Shown here piece by piece: positions 11,710-23,100 of a stretch of DNA of 64,000 nucleotides. Each line of letters starts with the position of its first letter. The first letter of the stretch is position 1. The translations under genes were made by a program, and so were the position numbers. The DNA comes from Chaunax sp. Z400. Taxonomy: Eukaryota > Chordata > Actinopteri > Lophiiformes > Chaunacidae. The DNA lies in the NCBI GenBank assembly GCA_037577475.1, contig CM075203.1, positions 547,001 through 611,000 of the forward strand, in the 5' to 3' direction. The notes beneath the pieces were generated by a model. That model searched no databases. It was not told the origin of the DNA and saw only the letters and a list, made by a program, of their open reading frames with translations.

Positions 11710-13031
11710 TTCAGGATGTCCTGCAGAAGAAGAGGGGCCCTGACTTCCTGTCCCTGTTTCGTGGTCTGGTCTAGGAGCAGATTGGCTGGCGTCCCGGAGC
11801 GTCCCACCTCCTGATCTTCACCTCGGACGCGAAGACTCACGTGGCTCTGGATGGTCGTCTGGCTGGAATCGTGCAGCCCAATGATGGGAAGTGTCACCTG
11901 AACTCTGACAACATGTACAGCATGTCCACGACCATGGTCAGTGTGGAGAAGCAGAAGTTTAAACACGCAGACGTTTGCAGACATATGAAACCTTCCCTGT
12001 GTCCTCAGGATTACCCGTCTCTGGCTCTGATCACTGAGAAGATGTCGGAGAACAACATCAATCTCATCTTTGCCGTCACCAACCCTGTGGTTCGTCTGTA
12101 CCAGGTCAGGAACCCGGTGACCTCATCTGGAACATACGGTCCTCCAAACCTCACTGAGAACAGTTCAGTCTTTACCTTCTGATGCTCAAACATCGCAGGA
12201 GCTTCTCTGTAAAGCAGCGCTGCAGCGTTGTGCTGAACACCTGAAGAAGATGGAGACTAGTTTAAATAAAACATACAGATGGTATGATGTCATCCACGTC
12301 TCCAGGAGATCCCAGAGGGATCTGAGAAGACGATATTAACGCTCTTTTTAAGCTAAACTCTTTTAGCCTCTATACTAATAGTGTTATTCTATTAATACTA
12401 ATAGAACCAAGACGTTTATTCCATATGCTCACTAAAAACTCCCAGCATGCAAAGTGAAGAATAAATTAGCGTACATCTCATTCTTTTCATTTTGACGTCG
12501 CTGCGTCGCTAAGCATGTTGGTGATGCAGCCGTCAGGCAGCAGGTGAACACTGAGGTGTGCAGAGATCATGAGTTCTCGTTGGGCTCGTCTGCCGGTGGA
12601 CGAACACGTGTTTGAGCTCGTGGCCCATCATCAGACGAGCTGCACGCTAACGCTTTTAGCTCCGACGCTACAGCCATGATTTCAGCTTTAAAAGGGTGTA
12701 AACAACATAACTTAGATCTTCTGCAGACGTGGATGACATCATAACTAGTCTCCTTCTTCTTCAGGTGTTTAGCAGAATCCTGATTTACTTTTTTTGGCTG
12801 AACCGTTCCTTTAAACAGATTCTTTCACTGGAAGAAAGTCAAAGTGAAACTTTTCAGGTTTCCTTAAACAATAAAACAACAAGCTGTTAGTGGGAATATT
12901 CATAATAAGACAGAGAAGAGAAATATATTAGATATACAGTACCAGTCAATAGTTTGGACATACCTTCCCATCCACTTGAATGGAAACTGTGTCCAAATTT
13001 TTGACTGGTACTGTACATATATATATATATA

Positions 13032-13063
<32 letters not shown>

Positions 13064-13394
13064 TAGATATATTAGAGCTATGTGACACAATATTTATGGA
13101 TCATACAACATTAAATGTTGTACCAGTAAAAAATGTATGAAATCTATTAATATCCTGATTTTAATTGACAAAAATCAATTAATTAGTCATTCATGGCCAC
13201 ATAATCATTAATTAGGATGTTTACTGTTCATGTTTTGAATTTAATGAGACATTATTTGTATAATTATTAATGTTCCATAAATGACTTCCTGATCTTGTAG
13301 AACTACAGTGAGTTGATTCCTGGCACCACAGTAGGAACGCTGTCCAACGACTCCGGGAACGTCATCCAGCTCATCCTGAAGGCCTACGCTGTAA

Positions 13395-13451
<57 letters not shown>

Positions 13452-13720
13452 ACACACACACACACACACACAGACACACACACACAGACACACACACACA
13501 GACACACACACACAGACACACACACACAGACACACACACACAGACACACACACACACAGACACACACACACACACACACACAGACACACACACACTCACA
13601 CACACACACAGACACACACAGACACACACACACACACACAGACACACACACACTCACACACACACACACACACACACAGACACACACACACAGACACACA
13701 CACACAGACACACACAGACA

Positions 13721-13763
<43 letters not shown>

Positions 13764-13778
13764 ACACACACACACACA

Positions 13779-13827
<49 letters not shown>

Positions 13828-13902
13828 ACACAGACACACACACACACACACAGACACACACACACTCACACACACACACACACACACAGACACACACACA
13901 CA

Positions 13903-13953
<51 letters not shown>

Positions 13954-13984
13954 ACACACACACACACACAGACACACACACACA

Positions 13985-14023
<39 letters not shown>

Positions 14024-14056
14024 ACACACACAGACACACACACACACACACACACA

Positions 14057-14093
<37 letters not shown>

Positions 14094-14114
14094 ACACACA
14101 CACACACACACACA

Positions 14115-14183
<69 letters not shown>

Positions 14184-17100
14184 CTGAGGTGTGATTCTGA
14201 CCAGACTCTGAGCTCATTGTTTATCATTCAGAGCTGAAAATAAAAGCGATGTCATTGACAGACTAACGTGTGATTAGAGCTCAGCAGTGGTTTGTTTCTA
14301 ACACTGTGATGTCACACCAGCCTCCAGGTGAAGGTAACTCCTGCCGGTTTCCTTCATTTCTGTTTCCAGAAAATCCGTTCTAAGGTGGAGCTGGAGCTTC
14401 AGGACGTCCCGGAGGAGCTGTCCTTGTCCTTCAACGCCACCTGTCTGAACGGAGAACTCATCCCGGGCCTCAGATCCTGCTCTGGGCTCAAGATCGGAGA
14501 CACGGTCGGTCCTTTCAGACGCCGTAGGATGAACTAATAAACACATGGTGTGACTGGAGGCTATAATTATGTCTTCTGTCCTATTTTAACCTTCTCTTTG
14601 GTCTCTTTCCATTTCCCTTCTCGCTGCTGTCTAAAAGCAGGACTTCCTGTCAGAGCAGCTGATGGAAAAAAGCCCATCAGCTCTGATTTGTCCTCTTTCT
14701 GCGTAAATCTTCTCTTTCTTCCTCTATTTTGCATTTTTTCTTTATCACGGCTCCGTTGGCTCTTGTCCCGTTTCTTTCCTCGCTCCAGGTGACATTTTCT
14801 GGCCTCCACACATTTCTCCTCTCAGCTCTTTTACTTTGCCTTATATGGACGTCTCTCCAGATGTTGTAGCTGCTGACTTCTGGACCCTGACCAGGTCTGG
14901 ATGATGTATGAGCCGTCAGACTAACTACATATGGAGCTGTGTGGCGTCTTTGTGCTGCTTCACCAGCAGTCATTACACAATGCTCACAGTTTGAAACACG
15001 GTGGTTCTTATAAGTAACTCAGATCTGATCTGTGTGTTCAGGTGTCGTTCAGCGTGGAGGCCAGAGCTCGAGGTTGTCCCAAACAGAAGAGGAAAACCTT
15101 CATCATTAAACCTGTGGGCTTCAAGGACTCCCTCTCCGTCACCGTCACCTTTGAGTGCGACTGCAAGTGTCAGGCCAAAGCTCAGCCCAACAGCTCTAAA
15201 TGTAACCACGGCAACGGCACCTACGAGTGTGGCATCTGCCTGTGTCACCCAGGTCACCTGGGGCCGCACTGCGAGTGTGCAGAAGGCGACTACAACCCCA
15301 CAGACCAGGACCGCTGCAGCGGACCGGCCGAATCTGGAGGACCTCAGTCCGCCGTCTGCAGCGGCCGTGGAGACTGTGTGTGTGGACAGTGTGTGTGTCA
15401 CAGCAGTGACTTTGGGAAGCTGTGGGGGAAACTGTGTGAGTGTGACGACTTCAACTGTCTGCGGTACAAAGGAGAGCTGTGCTCAGGTAAGAGGCTGAAA
15501 CAGGCTGAAGCTCAGACGTTCATTTAGGACTAAAAGGAAGAATCAACAATCAAAGGGGTTGAATTTAGTCTCTGAATTACTCATAGAGTCAAACTGTCCA
15601 GGTTCATACAGTGAAACAGTTTGGATTAGAACAGACGTCCTCCTCCGAAAATGTGATGATGTCAGAGCTGATTTGTGCATCACTAGTGTGTAACCAGCAG
15701 AGTGTACTGTGTTGTGAAGCCGCCTATGTAGGTGCATCTGATGCGTCTTTTAAATAGCAGAAAAAATAACACCTGACCACACCTCATTTAACACCTGACC
15801 ACACCTCATTTAACACCTGACCACGCCTCATTTAATACCTGACCACACCTCATTTAACACCTGACCACGCCTCATTTAACACCTGACCACGCCTCATTTA
15901 ACACCTGACCACACCTCATTTAACACCTGACCACACCTCATTTAACACCTGACCACACCTCATTTAACACCTGACCACACCTCATTTAACACCTGACCAC
16001 GCCTCATTTAATACCTGACCACACCTCATTTAACACCTGACCACGCCTCATTTAACACCTGACCACGCCTCATTTAACACCTGACCACACCTCATTTAAC
16101 ACCTGACCACACCTCATTTAACACCTGACCACACCTCATTTAACACCTGACCACGCCTCATTTAACACCTGACCACGCCTCATTTAACACCTGACCACGC
16201 CTCATTTAACACCTGACCACGCCTCATTTAATACCTGACCACACCTCATTTAACACCTGACCACGCCTCATTTAACACCTGACCACGCCTCATTTAACAC
16301 CTGACCACGCCTCATTTAACACCTGACCACACCTCATTTAACACCTGACCACGCCTCATTTAACACCAACACTAACATGGAAGCACAGATGGACACAACA
16401 TCTGATACTTCATATGGAAACTGGAGGTGACAAAGACACCTGGGTCAGTCAGAAACTTACATGTCGCTGTGCTTCAGACACATGAAGCTTCAGACACACG
16501 AAGCTTCAGACACATGAAGGCAGCACCGAGCTCATTTAACTCTGGCAGCTTCCCAAAATGTTGCGTTTAATATTATTTTCACTTCCTGACTCAATGTGGG
16601 TCCAGTTAAACGAAGAGGTTGAAGTGAGGAAAGGACACTTCGTGCGTCTGTGGTGGAGTTTCAGAGAACGTCCTCCTCACCACAATGACTGAAGCAGCTC
16701 ATCTGGGAAGAATTACAGAGCCTCCAGTAACAACGCTCCCCTCGGCTCAGGACATGGGCTCCATTCACCATAAACACATGGTGCTCTGAGGGAGGGTGAA
16801 CCCAGGTTGGAGAACAACTGGAGTCTTCAGCTTTTTCATCATCAGAGGGGAATGAAAGTTTCTCTGTTGTGTTTTAACTTGTGATCCTCTTAACAGAGAC
16901 AGGATGTCATCAGCTCAAACATGAGGATTAGCTGTGCTGGTGTTAGATCATACACAACCATGATGTCAGCCTTTTTCTGACAGCCGTTTAGGTGAATCAC
17001 AAGAAACAATCAGAATACGTTTAAAACTCATCTTCACTGGAATCAGATTCAAACACAGTTCATCTGAAGTCCAAGGCTTACAGTCCAGAACCGACCCAAT

Positions 17101-20100
17101 CCTACAGTAAACAGTGGAGCAGGGCTGACAGGAACATGGACTAAATACAATAACAAGGTACAGGTGATGACAATCAGGGCGGGGACAACACACGAAGAGC
17201 AGGAAGTCTCAGACGAGGGCATAGGAGAATGACAAAATAAAACAGGAAGTGTGGAACATAAACGGACTAAAACATGACCTGAAGAATCTCCATCAGCTTT
17301 TTTCATTGGCAGGAGTAAAATATTTATCCTGACACGAGCGGCATCCTTTGGAATTCTGGGAACTTGTTTGAAGGAACTTTTTGTCTATTTAGCATGTAGC
17401 GTATCCGAAACATGTATTGTATCTGAAACATGTAGTGTATCTGAAACATGTAGCATATCTGCAACATGTAGCGTATCTGAAACATGTGCGTACCTGAAAC
17501 ACGTAGCGTATCTGAAACACGCAGCGTATCTTAAACACGTAGCACATCTGAAACACATAGCGCATCTGAAACACGAAGCGCATTTGAAACATGTAGCGTA
17601 TCCGAAACACGTAGCGTATCCGAAACACGTAGCGTATCCGAAACACGTAGCGCATCTGAAACATGTAGTGTATCTGACATTGGTTCATATTGGTATGTAC
17701 CAATGGTATCTACATTGGTTGTGAATCAACCCCTTTACAATGTGGATTATGGAGGTAAAAGGTCCTCAGTTCTTGGCTTCAGGTCAACATTTGGGAAAAC
17801 ATGGATGTTTCTGTGGTGTCAGGAGAATCTTTTATGACATTTCCAGGAATTTGTGGTTCTGTGGTAGAATTCTCGCCTGCCATGCGGGAGGCCTGGGTTT
17901 GATTCCATGCCAATGCATTCATATTTAGTATCCATAGAAAACACTGTCACATATGTGATGCATCTGCAGTAGATCACTATCTGCACTGAGGGATACGTTA
18001 AACTGTGACCTAATGAACTGTTGGTTGTTCAAATTAGTAGTTAGGGACAAGTCTGTGAAAATGTAGCAGTGTTTTCAGACTGACAGTATTTTCTATGAAT
18101 AATAAAGGGTGATGCATTGGCCGGGAATCGAACCCCAGCCTCTGCGTGGCAGGCGAGAATTCTACCACAGAACCACCAAGCCACCATGCTTGTAAGCCCT
18201 GAACACTGTCTCAGTCTGACACTGTCAATAGATCCTAAATTGATTTGTAAAGACATTAAAACTTTTTGAGTTTGGAATCGTCTGGAGACGTGGATGACAT
18301 CATACGAGCTGCACGGAGTCATTTTATTTCTTTTCAGGGGTTGTTTTTTGTCTCCACCTTCTTCAGGTGTTTTACTGTGAAGCCCCAGAAATGTTAGAGG
18401 ACTCAGAGACTTCATCTAATGTTTGTAGAGAATAACTGAATTTTCATTTTTGGGTGACTGTTCCTTTAAGGAACAGCCATGAGAGCGATGTCATTCTTCT
18501 CATCTAACACTGAAGACGCCACAGAATGAGTGAACTTCCTCCTTTATGTTTTGGTAAAGATGAAGTCAGAAGAGGACAGTAACAGAGAGAAGCTGTATGG
18601 AGGTAGATTTTTCTTTGACCTCTTCAGTTCGTTTTGGCTTCATCTCTATCAGATGTCGTATATCTCTGAACGCCCCTCTGCTGTATTCCCCACAGCCCAT
18701 AGATTAACATGAAAATACCTCTGTGCTTACTCATTGGCTGCTGTGGTGTAATAAGGCTAAAAATAAACCCATGTTTGGTCAGAACTGAACTGTTCTGTGT
18801 GTGAAACAAGGTCTGCCGTCCTGAAACATTCGCTGCTGTCTAATGTTGTTCCCTCTGTGGCTCTGAAACGCCTCCGTCTCCCAGGCCACTACGTTTCTGC
18901 ACCATCACTCACAGCGAATCATACAGCCAGAAATAAAAACCCTCCAGACACCACAATGAAACGGCTCCAACGGTTCCAGAACCACGACTGACCACTTCTG
19001 CTTACGGTCCAGATCTACTAAACGTCTCTTATTAAACCTTTGGAATGGATGTAAACACGTTATGTGAGACTTCTGAAATAAAGTTCAAATACTTCCTGGT
19101 AACAGGATGTTCAGAGAGGAATGACACTGGTTTGTGGTGAAGCTACTGGTAACCACTTAACAAGCTGCGTCCAGTAATTACCAGCTCATCCTGACCGACC
19201 AAACGGTTCAAAGTCACCAAATTTTATTTTAAATTCTAGTTCCCAGAACTTCAAAAGATGCCCCACGTGTCAGGACAACATGTGTAAACAGGTTCAGAAT
19301 ATTTCCTTTAATGGAATAACTAGACAACACTAGAGAACCCTTCTTTTCTAAACACACCTGTAATGGAGCTCACCTCCTCTGGAGCCTGGTCCCCTCTGCT
19401 GGTAGGAGGACTGCAGGTGCAGTTCTTCATCCGGATCACCACCAAAAGCTAGTGGACTGTTTGTTGGGCCGTACCCTACCTCTCCAAAAATATTCATCAA
19501 AAACTGTTGGTAATGTTTTGAGTAATCCTGCAAACAAACAAGTAAACAAACAAACGTCAGTGAAAAATAACTTCCTTGGCAAAGAAAATAAAGTCATAAA
19601 AACATTTGATACTAAATATTAAAGCTCAAAAGATCTTCATGAGATCTTCAGTTACATCTTCTTCAGAGGGTAGAGGACGGGTTTTACTGATTTTGTCTGT
19701 TCTGGTTTTACTGGTCTGTTGCCTTCCTTCCCTCCCAGGCCATGGCGTCTGTAACTGTGGCTTCTGTCAGTGTGCTCCGGACTGGCAGGGTGAGAACTGT
19801 AACTGCTCCAGACGGACCGACACCTGTATGTCCAACCTGGGCTTGTTGTGCAGTGGGCGGGGCCAGTGTGTTTGTGGGGCCTGTGAGTGCACCCAGCCCG
19901 GGGCCTATGGGGCCACTTGTGACAAGTGTCCCACCTGCCCAGACGCCTGCACCATGAAGAAGTGAGTTGTGGTTTTGTGAGTCCTGACAGATCCGGTAAA
20001 ATGAGCTGATCGATGTTCTTCTTCTTCTTCTTCCAGGGAGTGTGTGGAGTGTAAACACTTCAAGAGAGGAAGACTGTTTGAGGACAACAGCTGCTCCTGG

Positions 20101-23100
20101 ATCTGCAAGGATGAGATTCTGCTTGTGGATGAATTAGGTGAGAGACTGTGGTTTTATAGACTGTTTTTTTTTTCTAAACTACAATCATATATTCTGATGA
20201 TTGATGACGTGCAGCAGTTTGTTTTCCTTTGCTGCACCAGCTGTGGTCAGATCCCGGCCCCTCGGCGTCGGGTTCACCACCGCCCCGTTTAGATAGCGCT
20301 ATAGAAATATAACTAAGGTTAACTCATTGCTGATAATAATATGCTGCAGATGCATTTCTTCATATAATGTTTTCAGACTGACAGTATTTTCTATGAGTGA
20401 TGCATTGATCAGGAATCAAACCCAAGACTCCCTCATGGCAGGCGAGAATTCTACCACTGAACCATCCATGCTTTCAAAGCCACCGTTAAGATGTTGACCT
20501 GGAGCCAAGAACTGAGGACCTTTTACCAACATGTTTCAGAAACGCTACATGTTTCAGATAGGCTACATGTTTCAGATACGCTACATGCCTCAGATACACT
20601 ACATGTTTCAGATACACTACATGTTTCAGATACGCTACATGCTAAACAGACAAAAGGTTCCCTCAAATGAAGTTTATGAAAGTTTCTCTATGGTCAGTTT
20701 CCATCTATAGACCAAAGACGTAATGATGTGGTTCTATGGTTCTGTTTAAAGACCTGGTACCTGGTTTCTGGAGGTACCTGGTTTCTGGAGATGTCTGGTT
20801 TCTGGAGGTACCTGGTTTCTGGAGATGTCTAGTTTCTGGAGGTACCTGGTTTCAGGTGGTGTCTGGTTTCTGGAGGTATCTGGTTTCTGGAGGTGTCTGG
20901 TTTCTGGAGGTACCTGGTTTCAGGTGGTGTCTGGTTTCTGGAGGTATCTGGTTTCTGGAGGTGTCTGGTTTCTGGAGGTATCTGCTTTCTGGAAGTATCT
21001 GCTTTCTGGAGGTGTCTGGTTTCTGGAGGTACCTGGTTTCAGGTGGTGTCTGGTTTTCTCTTTCTGCAGTGCTCCATGATACAAATGCTGTGAACTGCAC
21101 CTATAAAGATGAGGACGACTGTGTGGAGCGTTTCCAGTACTATGAGGACGCCAGCGGCAAATCCATCTTGTTTGTTGTCAAAGAGCCAGGTGAGAGAAAT
21201 AAACACATATTTAAAGCTGCTCTAATCAATCGTTAATATGTTAATAATTGATCACATATGAAACGAAGACTCTTCATTAAGCTCCAGTGTGATTTTGGTT
21301 CATATGTTGGTTCCAGAATCAAAAGGGGCGTGACATAGCCTCGGCTCAGGTGACCCTCATTAGCCCCGCCTTGAACAGGAAGGTTAAGAGGCTCTAGTTC
21401 GTGGACCGACCCTGTTTTCTCAGGATGTTTAGTTCTGTGTTTCCAACATGCTGATGAGAAGAAAAAACTTGCATGTTACACATTAGATTCCATGAGAGGC
21501 GGAGTAACGGAGCAACATTCCCACGTGTTCTTCCTCATCCCAGAACACGCCATCACCATTCTGCTGTACGCCCTTCATCTGCTCGTTAAAGAGGAACGTG
21601 GGGCCGTAAAACCACTTCAATGACCACCGATGCCCCCAGAGAAAGTCTGTCCTTGGGTCTGCCTCTAATGAATGTGTGTGTTTGATTTAGACAGAGTAGA
21701 CTTTACCTTTAACACGCTGCACCCCGCCGCCTCAAAGAGGGTCGTAAACAGCTGCCCAGCTCCCCTCAGATCCTGCTGACTCAGCAGATCCTGGAGAGGA
21801 AACCAGGATAAGGAGAGAGGGATGGAGAACGTTTAAAAAGTAAAGGTGGAAGAAAAGAGGTGGCAAAGAGGGTTAATTATTAATAATGTTCCAAAAATAA
21901 GCTTGTAGCACCAACCTGTGCAGACTGACATCAGCTTTAGGGATCAGAGTGAGGCTTTTATGTCGGATGTAAAAGTTCACCTCCGTTATCTGACTCCACA
22001 GCATACAAACATATGGAGCAGATGGTGGTTAACACTGGTGTCCATGAAGGTCAAACATTTCATTCAAACGAGAGCTCACCAGAGTTCAGTTTCTGTCTCG
22101 CCATGAACAGAAAAGTGTAGCAGACATTTAAGGACATTAAAGCTCCTGAAAACTCGACCTCACATCAAATTTAATTAAATCAGCTCTGATGAATATTTTT
22201 ATTAACAGATCAGATGCTTCAATGTTAGGGTTCACTCAGAGGGCCTGGTTATCGTTCACTCTTCAGCCAGATATCAACCAACCTCCTCCATGATGTCACC
22301 ATAAAGTCCCGATAGGCTGACCCTCATCATGACTCCCGGACCATGAAAACCTGCCCCTAGAATCTGGGTCACATTGGTATCATTATTAGTCTGATAGTTA
22401 TTCTATAAAAACTAGATTTCACTGATGGTGGTTTTCTTCAGGATCTGGATCAGGAACTGTTGAAGATAAATTTGACCCCTAACTGAATCAGTTTCAGCTA
22501 CAATCTGACCTCAGGTCAGTCTGGATCATTATTATCTGTTATCTCAGTAGATTTTCTGTGAGTCCTATAAATGTAAACATTCTGGATCACCAGATCCAGA
22601 ATATGACATTCTGATGTGTACTAGATCTTATCATGTCATCATGTCATTTTTGTCCGATCATTGTAGACATTATCCAGGAAGTTAGAAGATAAAATCTGGT
22701 AATTGTCCCACAATGATAAAGAATACTTCTAGATCCAGACGATGATCCACATCACCACCAACCCGACCCCCTTCCTAGATCCACCTCTCTACAGTAGATC
22801 CAGTTTAACTTTCCTGGAGCAAATCGGTTCAGTAGATTTTGTGTAATTTGGGAACATTTTACTGGTAAGGAGAATAAAAATCCTGGATCCGCCCCTTTAT
22901 CCAGATCCCCACAAACATTTTAAGGAATTCTTTCCTGACTCCTCCCCCATCCTTTCACCAAATTTCATAAAATTTGTTTCATTCTTTTTAACTGTAACTC
23001 GTGGAGGTTTGAATCTCATCTTGAATCTTCATCTCTTTCCATCCAGACTGTCCCAAAGGTCCAGACGTTCTGGTGGTGCTCCTGTCGGTGGCCGGGGCCA

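Noticed and set aside
13241..14227. Long Thr-His and Cys-Val open frames
   Set aside because: They arise from the (CA)n dinucleotide array in itgb3 intron 8 and overlap exon 8; not genes.
15768..16368. CRISPR-like array
   Set aside because: Repeats abut without unique spacers, the genome is eukaryotic, and no cas genes are present; it is a minisatellite.
17368..17724. Repetitive YLKHVAYLKH-type frame
   Set aside because: The 18-bp unit is a multiple of three, so frames stay open; it is part of the SINE-like repeat.
17842..18186. Functional tRNA-Gly(GCC) genes
   Set aside because: A-box, anticodon loop and B-box are recognisable, but acceptor stems do not pair and the copies sit in a repeated unit with shared tails; treated as tRNA-derived repeats.
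20736..21236. FWRYLVSGG-type repetitive frame joined to integrin sequence
   Set aside because: It is the 17-bp minisatellite reading into exon 13 of itgb3; only the part after 21070 is coding.
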